Positions 53,308 to 61,425 of a stretch of 64,000 nucleotides of DNA are shown piece after piece. The DNA comes from Bacteroidales bacterium (GTDB lineage Bacteria > Bacteroidota > Bacteroidia > Bacteroidales > WCHB1-69). The stretch is from contig JAFYNM010000003.1 of assembly GCA_017549765.1 (NCBI GenBank), positions 1 to 64,000 of the forward strand, read 5' to 3'. The notes below the pieces were generated by a model. It saw only the letters and a list, made by a program, of their open reading frames with translations. It did no database searches and had not been told where the DNA came from. Position numbers and translations under genes: made by a program. Numbering within the stretch: position 1 is the first letter of the stretch; each line of letters starts with the position of its first letter.

Positions 53308-55482
53308 TTAATCTTCTACAATGGTCATCTCATCGATGAGGTTCTGGGCGTTGGCGAACTTGTCCACAATGAAGAGGAAGTAGCGCGCGTCGAGACTGAT
53401 GTTGCGGCAGCGGTTCACGTCGTAGTGGATGTCACTCATGGTGCCTTCCCACACGCGGTCGAAGTTGGTGCCGATGAGATGGCCGTTGGCGTTGATGACC
53501 GGACTGCCGGAGTTGCCGCCCGTGGTATGGTTGCTGGCGATGAAGGCGACCGGCAGTTCTCCCTTGCTGTTGGCATAGCGGCCATAGTCCTTCTTCTCCC
53601 ACAGCTGCTTCAGCTTCGGATCTACCTTGTAGTCATACACATCCGGATCCTCTTTGGCGATGATGCCGTCCAAGGTGGTGTAGTAACCATACTGCACCCC
53701 GTCGGCAGGCTCAAAGCCGTTGACCTGTCCGTAGGTGACACGCATTGTCAGGTTGGCATCTGGATAGAAGACTTTGTCTTTCTCTTTGACCATCAAGGCA
53801 TTCACATAATCGCGATAATGCTTGTCCAATGCTTTTTCGGTCTCCCGAGACTTGTTGTATGTATCAACATAAACCTTGAAAAGCTCATTATAGAGCGTCA
53901 CAATCTCGCTGTTGGCGATCTTGGCGACCTTCTTATAGTTGGCCTTGGAGAGAAAATCCAAGAACTTGTCTGGGTCAGTGAAATAGGGTGCCGTAGTGGA
54001 CATTTTCTCCCAAAGTTGCTCCATTTTAGCCTTGACCTCCGATTCGGCGCCACAATAATCACCGCCACAATACTTCTGCAGTGCGGTGGGTATTTGGCTG
54101 ATATCCTGGGAGGTGAAATAGTAGGTCAGCAGGTTCACAAAGCACTCCTTGTCGATGGGCTGGTAATAGCTTTCACAGAATTTCTGGTAGTTGGCCATGA
54201 TTTTGTCGCGATTGGCGGCAAAATTGGCCTCATCACCCTGCACGAGGGTACGCACGAAGGGATGCACCACTTTCTGGATCATCTCAACACCAAAGAGGCA
54301 CTCTGAGATGTAGGTAGTGGTTTGAACTTGTGAACGATAATCCTTGTACAGACTCTTCATCTCGGGGATCAGGTTACCCAGTTCGCTTTTCAGGGAGGGA
54401 TCGGCGTTGACCCATCGGATGAAGTCCTGTTCTTCCTTTTGTTTCATCTCCACCACATTACACTCGCGGATGCCCTTGCTCTCGCCCTGCCATTTCTTCC
54501 AACCGTTGGAGATGCTGTTGGCCTTGGCGGAATACATGAGACGGATGCGGGGATCCTGGTTCATATAGCGTTTCATCGCATCCAGACGGATGGTGCGGGC
54601 CTGGATGGCGATGGGGTTCTGCACGTTGGCCACAATATCGACTGCATCGGAAGTGTAGAACTGATGGGTGGTGCCCGGATAGCCAAAGACGAGCGTGAAG
54701 TCGTTCTCTTTCACCCCGCCGATGGAGATGGGGAACCACTTGGCCGGCTTCATCGGCACATTGTCGGGTGAGTAGTCGGCGGGCTGGCCGTTCTTGTCGG
54801 TGTAGATACGCCACAAGGAGAAGTCGCCGGTATGGCGGGGCCACATCCAGTTGTCGCTGTCGCCGCCGAACTTGCCGATGCTCTCCGGAGGCACGCCGAC
54901 CAAGCGGACATCGCGATAGGTCTGTGTCACGAACATGAAGTATTGGTTGCCATAGTAGAACGGCTTGATGGCCGCCTTGAAGGGCGTGGTTTTCTCTATC
55001 CTGGCAATGATGGCATCTATATTGCGCTTCACCAACTCCTGACGCTCTTTCTCGCCAGTGTTGCTGTTGACATCCTCCAGCACCTGCTTGGTCACATCCT
55101 CCATGAAGATGAGAAAGGTGACGATAAGCCCGGGCGTGGGGATCTCCTCGGCCATCGTCTTGGCCCAGAAGCCGTCTTGCAGATAGTTGTGCTCCATCGT
55201 GCTGTGCGCCTGCACATTGGAATAGCCGCAGTGATGGTTGGTCAACAGCAGCCCTTGGGAAGAGATGAGCTCGCCGGTACAACCACCGCCAAAGAGGACG
55301 ATGGCATCCTTCATGCTGTGATGGTTGACACTATAGACATCTTCCGCAGTCAGCTTGAAGCCGAGCGACTGCATCTCTGCCTCATTATATTTCAGAAAAA
55401 GTGGCAGCCACATGCCCTCGTCAGCGCGGGCAATGCTGAAAATAGCTGCGAATAAAAGAGTGAAAAGTAAAGACTTACGCAT
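53308..55482 (-). CDS. dpp11: S46-family dipeptidyl peptidase, probably DPP11 (Asp/Glu-specific)
   Basis: A 724-residue periplasmic serine peptidase with a signal peptide (MRKSLLFTLLFAAIFSIARA). The triad is seen in TNHHCGYS (His84), GGDSDNWMW (Asp) and GGNSGSP (Ser658). Eighteen residues after that serine an Arg lies in NFDRVWEG (Arg676). In Porphyromonas DPP11 the equivalent Arg673, 18 after Ser655, gives preference for Asp/Glu at P1, while DPP7 has Gly there. So DPP11 is the better call. It removes dipeptides from peptides for uptake, fitting an amino-acid-using lifestyle. It heads a four-gene operon. Confidence 0.88.
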   Translation of the reverse strand: MRKSLLFTLLFAAIFSIARADEGMWLPLFLKYNEAEMQSLGFKLTAEDVYSVNHHSMKDAIVLFGGGCTGELISSQGLLLTNHHCGYSNVQAHSTMEHNYLQDGFWAKTMAEEIPTPGLIVTFLIFMEDVTKQVLEDVNSNTGEKERQELVKRNIDAIIARIEKTTPFKAAIKPFYYGNQYFMFVTQTYRDVRLVGVPPESIGKFGGDSDNWMWPRHTGDFSLWRIYTDKNGQPADYSPDNVPMKPAKWFPISIGGVKENDFTLVFGYPGTTHQFYTSDAVDIVANVQNPIAIQARTIRLDAMKRYMNQDPRIRLMYSAKANSISNGWKKWQGESKGIRECNVVEMKQKEEQDFIRWVNADPSLKSELGNLIPEMKSLYKDYRSQVQTTTYISECLFGVEMIQKVVHPFVRTLVQGDEANFAANRDKIMANYQKFCESYYQPIDKECFVNLLTYYFTSQDISQIPTALQKYCGGDYCGAESEVKAKMEQLWEKMSTTAPYFTDPDKFLDFLSKANYKKVAKIANSEIVTLYNELFKVYVDTYNKSRETEKALDKHYRDYVNALMVKEKDKVFYPDANLTMRVTYGQVNGFEPADGVQYGYYTTLDGIIAKEDPDVYDYKVDPKLKQLWEKKDYGRYANSKGELPVAFIASNHTTGGNSGSPVINANGHLIGTNFDRVWEGTMSDIHYDVNRCRNISLDARYFLFIVDKFANAQNLIDEMTIVED

Positions 55483-55507
55483 AATCGTTAATTAAGATTT
55501 TAAGGTG

Positions 55508-55515
55508 CAAAGATA
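55508..55515 (-). promoter_or_regulatory. -7 element TATCTTTG for the DPP11 operon
   Basis: Plus CAAAGATA, 26 bases before the ATG; divergent from the promoter at 55565. Confidence 0.65.
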
Positions 55516-55564
55516 AAAAAAAAGATACACGGAGACATCTACTATCAGCAACCAAAAAAATTTG

Positions 55565-55572
55565 TACTTTTG
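55565..55572 (+). promoter_or_regulatory. -7 element TACTTTTG for the amphipathic-repeat gene
   Basis: A TAnnTTTG match 26 bases before the ATG at 55598. Confidence 0.7.
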
Positions 55573-55597
55573 CTACTCTATTTAAAACTTCAAAATT

Positions 55598-56203
55598 ATG
55601 GCAGAAAATTACAATTCAGATTCCGAAAAGAAATCTTGCTTCCAAAGATTTTTGGATCTCTTCAGAAAAACTTCGAAAGAGGTGAAAGAAAAAGTACAAG
55701 ACACCGTGGAAGATGTCAAGAATTCCGACTTTGGCGGAAAAGTGGCGGATGTCGCTGAGAAGGCCCGCGACAAAGCCAAAGACATGGTGGAGGACATCAA
55801 AGACAGCAAGTTCGCCGAGAAGGTGGGCGACGTGGCCGAGAATGTCCGTGACAAGGCCAAAGACATGGTCGATGACATCAAAGACAGCAAGTTCGCCGAG
55901 AAGGTAGGCGACGCTGCCGACAAGGCCAAGGAGATGAGCGGCAAGGCTCTCGAGAAACTGGGCACACTGGCAAATCTCCCTGTGCTGATCAAGGCCGGCA
56001 AGAAACTCCAGGAGTCTCCGGAAGACACCACCGAGAAAGAGAATCTGCTCAACGCCCTTGACACCAAGGTGGCAGCCATCCTGGAAGACGGCGTCATCAC
56101 GCCCGAAGAGGAGGCAACCCTCGTGGAAGAGGCCAAGGCCATCGGCATCGATGTGGATGAATTCCTGGCAGAAGTGCGCGGAAGACTAGAGAAGAAAGAG
56201 TAG
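55598..56203 (+). CDS. LEA/apolipoprotein-like protein with 27-residue amphipathic repeats
   Basis: A 201-residue protein, highly charged (Lys, Asp, Glu), no signal peptide. Residues about 48-110 hold two near-identical 27-residue units of the form VADVAEKARDKAKDMVEDIKD…SKFAEK, with a shorter third one. They predict long amphipathic helices like those of LEA or apolipoprotein-type stress proteins. The C-terminal ~50 residues (VAAILEDGVITPEEEATLVEEAKAIGI) look like a TerB/EF-hand-like helical module. It has its own promoter and terminator. A role in membrane or protein protection under stress is an inference. Confidence 0.7.
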   Translation: MAENYNSDSEKKSCFQRFLDLFRKTSKEVKEKVQDTVEDVKNSDFGGKVADVAEKARDKAKDMVEDIKDSKFAEKVGDVAENVRDKAKDMVDDIKDSKFAEKVGDAADKAKEMSGKALEKLGTLANLPVLIKAGKKLQESPEDTTEKENLLNALDTKVAAILEDGVITPEEEATLVEEAKAIGIDVDEFLAEVRGRLEKKE

Positions 56204-56226
56204 TCCGCAACAGCACGCCTTCCCTG

Positions 56227-56267
56227 AATCTCCAGCCAAACTCCATTTTGGCTGGAGATTTTTTTTG
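56227..56267 (+). terminator. Strong terminator after the repeat protein
   Basis: A 14-bp stem AATCTCCAGCCAAA/TTTGGCTGGAGATT with a 6-base loop, ending in a run of eight Ts (shared with the stem end). Confidence 0.9.
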
Positions 56268-56870
56268 GTGATTATATACCTGATGGCCCACATTCCCCTT
56301 TCGCGGCGGGCACGTTACATGCATCATGGCTGGTGTTCCCCGCGCCGCGAGTTTCATCCCACGCACATGCCACACCCCACACTCAGCTCCTTCGTCGCTC
56401 GTGTGGGGTTACTGAAATAGTGTTTCTCCGAGACACCTCCCCATAGAGCACGCGGGTGGGAAGGCCGACATGGTGAGGCGGACGCGGCGTGAATGGCCGG
56501 CCTCCAACAGCGGCGTGCAAAGGCGCTTGCGTTTACAAAAATGCAAAGCCTCCGGAGTCTTTTCCCCTTTTGCATTAGCCGGCATTTTTGTTCACGTTTG
56601 CCGCCGCTGTCAGAGGGCGGACAGAGCGGGCGGCTTTCATGTCGGCTTGATCTTTTGTAACTTTTCTATCAAGAGAAAAGTTAAGGAAACATCTTGAAAC
56701 TTGGCATGTATCTTGCAAAGAAGCACAATACCACCAATTAACAAAAAACATTTAAACACAACTATCATGGTGCCATCATGCACCTATGTTGCAAAAAAAA
56801 TCGGCCTGCTGCAACCATTGACTATTTCTGCATCCTTTTATTATATGAAATGTGCAAAAGCAGATGTTGG
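56268..56870. other. Gene-free, partly GC-rich stretch with hairpins
   Basis: About 650 bases without a credible gene. It contains a 9-bp inverted repeat ACCCCACAC/GTGTGGGGT (56374-56382 with 56401-56409) in a setting I recall as an interspersed Bacteroidales repeat. A 10-bp inverted repeat TAACTTTTCT/AGAAAAGTTA follows at 56658-56667 with 56674-56683. Short frames here look like translation of repeat DNA. The last ~200 bases turn AT-rich and lead to the sigma factor promoter. Confidence 0.6.
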
Positions 56871-56878
56871 TTTTTTAG

Positions 56879-56886
56879 TATTTTTG
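56879..56886 (+). promoter_or_regulatory. -7 element TATTTTTG for the sigma factor operon
   Basis: A TAnnTTTG match 34 bases before the ATG at 56920. Confidence 0.7.
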
Positions 56887-56919
56887 CGCCCCCTAGCAAC
56901 ATACCAGGATTAAGGCAAT

Positions 56920-57984
56920 ATGACGAAATCGTTTTGGACAAGGCAATATCAGCGGCACATCGACGAGATGATCGGGTTGTGTTACCGCTATGTGGCGAAC
57001 CGCGAGACGGCGGAGGACTTGGCGCACAATGCTTTCCTGAAGGCCATCGAGAAGGCTGACACTTTCAAGGGGCTGGGCAGTTTCCGTCAGTGGCTCAACC
57101 GCATCACCATCAACACGGTGCTGATGCACTTGCGCGAGCACGAGCGAAAGAATCTCAGCGACGGACAGCGGCGTGTGGAAGAGCTGGCGGACACCATGGC
57201 CGACTATGAGGAGATGGATGGCGAAGGGGTGATGGAGGCCATAAGGAGTGCCCACTTCACACAGGAGGAGATCATGGAGGCCATCTCGGAGCTACCGGAG
57301 CACCATCGGGTCGTGCTGAACCTCTTCGTCTTCGACCATTTCACCCACAAGCAGATAGCCGAGCTCCAGGGGATCTCCGTCAACACCTCGAAGTCGCATC
57401 TGCTGCGCGCCCGCAAAGAGTTGCAACAGATATTATTCAACAAATCCAAAGATAAAAAGAGACCGCTTATGACCTGGTTTATCCTCTTTCCCCATTCCCT
57501 GGCTTTCGACCGCTATTGCCGTCAGCAGATGCAAGGGTTTTCGATGGCGCCGCTGCATCCTCTTTCCGATGCCGACCTGATGGCTGCCTCGCAGCAGCAG
57601 ATCCCACTGGGCCTCCGATTCCACGACATGCGTGCTCCCATCGCGGCGAGCCTGGGCACTGTCGCGGTAGGATCCCTGCTTTTCACCGCACTACCCCACT
57701 CCCCCGGCACCAGCGCCTCCCCGGGACCAGCCTCTCTGCCTGTCACGGAGACCATCGACACCCTACGACAGGACCTCGCCACCACTATCGTGGCCCCGCA
57801 GGAGTCCGAGACTCCCCAGACAGTCCCCGCCACCGCACCATCAAGACACAAACCCGAAGGACCGGCCGAGACCATGGCCGTCGACTCGCTCCAGCCTTCG
57901 GAGGACCCCACCCCTGTGGTGGTCAAGAAGATCGTGCGCAAACGACAACAGACCGTCATCATCCAAGACACCACCAAACAGTAA
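56920..57984 (+). CDS. ECF RNA polymerase sigma factor with membrane-anchored C-terminal tail
   Basis: A 354-residue protein. Residues about 8-73 are sigma region 2 (IDEMIGLCYRYVANRETAEDLAHNAFLKAIE) and about 117-172 region 4 (ISELPEHHRVVLNLFVFDHFTHKQIAELQGISVNTSKSHLLRAR). Ordinary ECF factors end near 180. Here about 170 residues follow: a linker (FDRYCRQQMQGFSMAPLHPLSDADL), one hydrophobic segment (about 239-258), then a Pro/Thr/Ser-rich extracytoplasmic-type tail. This looks like an anti-sigma-like or sensory tail fused to the factor. It is 4 bases ahead of an envelope protein gene, so the tail and that protein may act together. Confidence 0.85.
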   Translation: MTKSFWTRQYQRHIDEMIGLCYRYVANRETAEDLAHNAFLKAIEKADTFKGLGSFRQWLNRITINTVLMHLREHERKNLSDGQRRVEELADTMADYEEMDGEGVMEAIRSAHFTQEEIMEAISELPEHHRVVLNLFVFDHFTHKQIAELQGISVNTSKSHLLRARKELQQILFNKSKDKKRPLMTWFILFPHSLAFDRYCRQQMQGFSMAPLHPLSDADLMAASQQQIPLGLRFHDMRAPIAASLGTVAVGSLLFTALPHSPGTSASPGPASLPVTETIDTLRQDLATTIVAPQESETPQTVPATAPSRHKPEGPAETMAVDSLQPSEDPTPVVVKKIVRKRQQTVIIQDTTKQ

Positions 57985-57988
57985 CGCT

Positions 57989-58696
57989 ATGATTCACAGA
58001 CTATCACTGACTGTCATTCTGACCTTGTCGGGTCTTTTCGCCGGATCGGCGCTCTTCGGACAGGTGGACGAGCCCGTCACTGGGCAAGACACGCTCTATA
58101 TCATCGAGGAAGAAATCGTGTATGACACACTCTATCTCTACGACTCCCTCCCACAGCCCTCCCTGCTGACCAAGGAAGATCTGATAGAGGCTTTCAAACA
58201 TGATCGCGGCGTCGGGGAACTCTACTATCACAGAGGCAAGATGCACCTCACGGGTCCTGACGGGCTCTACAAGCTGGGGAACAACGATTTGCAGTCATTG
58301 TTCTCCGCTTCCGAGTATGAGGAATACCGCAAAGCCAAACGAAACATCTACGGCAGCATCCCCCTTTATGTGCTTGGCACTGGGGCTGCCGTCTGTGCAG
58401 GCGTCGGGCTATACCAGTTCGCCTCCTCCTTCTGGCTGATGTCCAAAGCCGGGGACCACATGCTGGACAGCGACAATCTAGGGCATGACATCTGGATGAG
58501 TGCCATGGGTGGCTTCTTCGTGCTTGCGGGGAGCGCCATCGTGGCCACGGGCTGTTTCACGCCCGCCATCATCATGACTATCAGAAGCAAAGTGCGGATC
58601 AACAACCTCGTCAACGGCTACAACGCCCCCTCCACTACCGCACGGCTGAGCTTCGGCCCGGCACCCGGAGGCACCGGCATCACCCTCTCCTTCTAA
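57989..58696 (+). CDS. Exported membrane protein, paralogue of 38752-39252
   Basis: A 235-residue protein with a signal segment (LTVILTLSGLFAGSALFGQ). It carries a polar middle part (LSGLYKLGNNDLQSLFSASEYEEYRKAKRN-like), then two membrane segments (about 121-146 and 170-195) and a C-terminus GGTGITLSF. Shares order and end with the 166-residue protein at 38752. It follows the sigma factor by 4 bases; it might be the cue-sensing or regulated partner. Function unknown. Confidence 0.7.
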   Translation: MIHRLSLTVILTLSGLFAGSALFGQVDEPVTGQDTLYIIEEEIVYDTLYLYDSLPQPSLLTKEDLIEAFKHDRGVGELYYHRGKMHLTGPDGLYKLGNNDLQSLFSASEYEEYRKAKRNIYGSIPLYVLGTGAAVCAGVGLYQFASSFWLMSKAGDHMLDSDNLGHDIWMSAMGGFFVLAGSAIVATGCFTPAIIMTIRSKVRINNLVNGYNAPSTTARLSFGPAPGGTGITLSF

Positions 58697-58726
58697 AAAA
58701 GTATCATCATAATACCATCACGAAAT

Positions 58727-58939
58727 ATGAGAAAACCAATCATCCCCATAACCGCCCTCCTGCTGTTAGCCGCCCTGACTACTTCCTGCAACCGGACAGG
58801 CTGCCAGTGCTACGTCAAGAGCGACATCGCCCACACCCATGCGATCTTCGAAGACGACAACATGAGCGAAGAAGACTGCATGGCCAAGGAAGCAGAGCTG
58901 AACGACGAGGTCAGCATGGACGTTTACCGGTGCCGCTAG
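58727..58939 (+). CDS. Small lipoprotein
   Basis: A 70-residue protein with a lipobox (LLLLAALTTSC, Cys about 21). The mature part is acidic with four Cys (GCQCYVKSD, EEDC, YRCR), which may form disulfides. It is third in the sigma-factor operon, 30 bases after the membrane protein. Function unknown. Confidence 0.65.
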   Translation: MRKPIIPITALLLLAALTTSCNRTGCQCYVKSDIAHTHAIFEDDNMSEEDCMAKEAELNDEVSMDVYRCR

Positions 58940-58942
58940 AGG

Positions 58943-58997
58943 CTTACAGATTTTCCAAGATATACTTCGCTAACTTGTTATAGAGGTAGGTGCGGGT
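58943..58997. repeat. Left copy of 55-bp direct repeat (fragment of S9 peptidase 3' end)
   Basis: It matches 63336-63390 at 54 of 55 positions. Read on the minus strand it encodes TRTYLYNKLAKYILENL-stop, exactly the end of the S9 peptidase at the right copy; upstream sequence then differs. It marks the left border of the AT-rich island. Confidence 0.9.
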
Positions 58998-59106
58998 GAT
59001 CTCTTGCTCTTTCATTCATTATCTTTTGCCATACAACTTCTGTAATCAAAGAATTGCCATCCAAAAAGATACACAAATTGTGTCTATATTGGATATTGTT
59101 ATCTTG

Positions 59107-59136
59107 TTGATAATGAGCTTTCATTGTCTATTTTTG
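59107..59136 (+). promoter_or_regulatory. Promoter of the SPFH operon
   Basis: TTG at 59107-59109, a 19-base spacer, and TATTTTTG at 59129-59136. A 13-base palindrome ACACAAATTGTGT at 59071-59083 lies about 25 bases further up and may be an operator. Confidence 0.7.
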
Positions 59137-59165
59137 CGTTTCGTGAATTGAAAAACAGAATGCAT

Positions 59166-60275
59166 ATGGCAATAATTGATGTTGTAAAATGTGAGATGAA
59201 TGATTCGGAATTGTGCAAGAAATTCCACTCCGAAGATTTAAGGCTTGGTTCACAATTAGTTGTATATCCTTCGCAAGTAGCTATCTTTGTCAAAGGCGGA
59301 CAAATCTTTGACATGTTTGAATCAGGAACACACACCCTGAAAACCAGTAATATTCCATTACTCAACAAAATAATCAACTTGCCTTTTGGAGGGAATTCCC
59401 CTTTTCAAGCAGAGGTTTGGTTTTTAAATCTTACAGCTAAATTGGATGTAAAGTGGGGCACAATGACCCCAATCCAACTGGAAGACCCTAAATATGAGAT
59501 AATTGTCCCTGTGAGAGCTTATGGCCAATATGGAATGAAAGTAACAGATCCACAACACTTTCTAAAAACCTTGATTGGTAACATGACCTCTTTTTCTTCC
59601 GAGAAAGTCAACAGTTATTTCAAAGGGAAAATGCTTTCGCTATTAAATTCCACTCTGGCAAAGAAGATCGCCAATGATAAAATTTCCATCTTGGACATCA
59701 ACACGCATTTGGTAGATACTTCCGAGTTTTGCGAGGTGGAAATGAACAAGCAATTTAAAAAATATGGTCTTCAGTTGCTTGATTTTGCCATCATATCAAT
59801 TAATGTTCCTGAAGATGATCCGAGCATTGTCAAGTTAAAGGAGGCTAAGGACTTGGCTGCCAGACTGAAAATCACAGGAAGGGATGTTTACCAGATGGAA
59901 AGAAGTTTCGATGTTCTTGAAACTGCAGCAGGCAACGAAGGAGCGGGAGGTCAAATGATTGGCATGGGCGCAGGTATTGGTGCAGGGATAGGGCTTGGCT
60001 CCACTATGGGTAACATGACCAACCAGTTTATGAACACCAATCCCAACACTCCGCCTCCATTGCCACAGGAATCTACCTATTTCATTTATATAAATGGCCA
60101 ACAATTGAGCGGCCAAACCATGCAGAACATGGTTGTTTACATCCAAAACGGCATGATGAACGGAGACACTTTAGTTTGGCAACAAGGAATGCCACAGTGG
60201 ACAAAGGCTTCTCAAGTTCCTCAACTAGCCTCGTTGTTCAACACACAGACACCACCACCTATTCCAGCAATGTAA
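59166..60275 (+). CDS. SPFH/YdjI-like (virion-core-protein-like) protein with C-terminal GYF_2 domain
   Basis: A 369-residue protein. I place the start at MAIIDVVKCEM (59166), because the upstream TTG start would overlap the promoter. Residues about 1-235 form the SPFH/band-7-like fold of the YdjI group (LRLGSQLVVYPSQVAIFVKGGQIFDMFESG, then YEIIVPVRAYGQYGMKV). A Gly-rich stretch follows (GMGAGIGAGIGLG). The C-terminal ~60 residues are a GYF_2-like domain (YFIYINGQQLSGQ, then GMPQWTKASQVP). In Bacillus YdjI recruits PspA to membranes under stress. Here PspA is absent. First gene of a four-gene AT-rich operon. Confidence 0.82.
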   Translation: MAIIDVVKCEMNDSELCKKFHSEDLRLGSQLVVYPSQVAIFVKGGQIFDMFESGTHTLKTSNIPLLNKIINLPFGGNSPFQAEVWFLNLTAKLDVKWGTMTPIQLEDPKYEIIVPVRAYGQYGMKVTDPQHFLKTLIGNMTSFSSEKVNSYFKGKMLSLLNSTLAKKIANDKISILDINTHLVDTSEFCEVEMNKQFKKYGLQLLDFAIISINVPEDDPSIVKLKEAKDLAARLKITGRDVYQMERSFDVLETAAGNEGAGGQMIGMGAGIGAGIGLGSTMGNMTNQFMNTNPNTPPPLPQESTYFIYINGQQLSGQTMQNMVVYIQNGMMNGDTLVWQQGMPQWTKASQVPQLASLFNTQTPPPIPAM

Positions 60276-60287
60276 AATGTATTTATT

Positions 60288-60626
60288 ATGAAAAAAGGCT
60301 TGTATTTATTCGGTGCTATTTTGCTTGTTGCCAATATTTTGGTTGGCTTAATCGTCACTTCATACGAACCCTTCAACTGGATTCTTTCCAGTGTGGTTAT
60401 CATCGCTACCATCCTGCTCTTAGGATGGCTATCATCCTCGTCACTCAAGGATGCTTTCAAAATCTCCTTGTCTTTCTTATTCTCATTTCTCGGGCTGGTA
60501 GAGTACATTTTGGCCATTGTTGCCCCAAGCCAATTTGCCGACAACTGGTATCTTATTGTGATTATTGGCCTGATTATCATAGAATCCTTGTTTGTCATTG
60601 CAAGCAATCAAGCTTCAAAACATTAA
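60288..60626 (+). CDS. Small four-helix membrane protein
   Basis: A 112-residue hydrophobic protein with about four membrane segments (LFGAILLVANILVGLIV, ILSSVVIIATILLLGWL, ISLSFLFSFLGLVEYILA, WYLIVIIGLIIIESLFVIA). No motif recognised. It lies 12 bases after the SPFH gene and 18 before the zinc-ribbon gene, so it is part of the same operon. Confidence 0.7.
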   Translation: MKKGLYLFGAILLVANILVGLIVTSYEPFNWILSSVVIIATILLLGWLSSSSLKDAFKISLSFLFSFLGLVEYILAIVAPSQFADNWYLIVIIGLIIIESLFVIASNQASKH

Positions 60627-60644
60627 ATAATAAAAACAATAACT

Positions 60645-61385
60645 ATGGATGTTAAAACTATCGTTTGCCCCAATTGCGGTGCCAGTGCAACAAACTTTCA
60701 CAATTGTGAATATTGCGGTTCTTTTCTCGTGCAAAGAGCTCATGAAGATGTTGATTTAACAGACTATGTTAAATCTTCCAGCAAATATGTCAATGAAGGT
60801 ATCTTAAAGGAAGTTAAAAAGTTTATTGAGTTTGTGAAAAACAATCCAGATTCTGATTCTTCTTTAAATATATTGTACAAAGATCGTGATATTATATCTC
60901 TGGAATCAAATTCTAACCCAATTCTCATGGAAGCTTATGATTTGGAAATTCCAGGGGTTTGTATTTGTTTATTACCAGAAGAATATGAAGGTATATTAAA
61001 CAAAAAAATGACAGAACGATTTGAGAACAGCAGTTTGTACAATACATTTAAGAAAGAATCATGTTATGCGGATGACAATCGCCTTCCCTCTGAGATACCA
61101 TGGAATGAGAGTCAGTACTACGTAGATTTTGGCTTTGACCACCAAGGGGCAGCTTTAGTTGTCAGTCAATTTTTAGAAGATGTGGTTCAACTAAAATACG
61201 AATACATTAAATATAGTTTTGAGGGTCTTGAATATTCTCCAAAAGATGCTGACAACATAGATTTTAATAGTATATATTTGAATAGATTAAATACCCGTAC
61301 AACCAAGGAGAAAAAAAAGTCTTGGATATGGTATGTTGTTGCGGCAATTATACTCATAATTTACTTAATCTTAGATTTATTATAG
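60645..61385 (+). CDS. Zinc-ribbon protein with C-terminal membrane anchor
   Basis: A 246-residue protein. The N-terminus is a zinc ribbon with four Cys (Cys8, Cys11, Cys21, Cys24: CPNCG…CEYCG). The middle (about 40-210) is acidic and unassigned. The C-terminus is a basic stop (TKEKKKS) followed by one membrane helix (about 225-245). Zinc ribbon plus tail anchor is the architecture of YdjG, which in Bacillus is encoded with YdjI and PspA. Together with the SPFH gene this suggests a membrane-stress module. Confidence 0.7.
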   Translation: MDVKTIVCPNCGASATNFHNCEYCGSFLVQRAHEDVDLTDYVKSSSKYVNEGILKEVKKFIEFVKNNPDSDSSLNILYKDRDIISLESNSNPILMEAYDLEIPGVCICLLPEEYEGILNKKMTERFENSSLYNTFKKESCYADDNRLPSEIPWNESQYYVDFGFDHQGAALVVSQFLEDVVQLKYEYIKYSFEGLEYSPKDADNIDFNSIYLNRLNTRTTKEKKKSWIWYVVAAIILIIYLILDLL

Positions 61386-61425
61386 GACATTATACAAACA
61401 TTTACGTTATCAAATTCATACAATC

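Noticed and set aside
52003-54306. Open frame of 767 codons on the plus strand
   Set aside because: It runs antisense across two real genes (acyltransferase and DPP11); no domain recognised.
59124-59165. TTG-initiated longer start of the SPFH gene
   Set aside because: The codons overlap the promoter element TATTTTTG; the ATG at 59166 gives the usual MAIIDVVK start.
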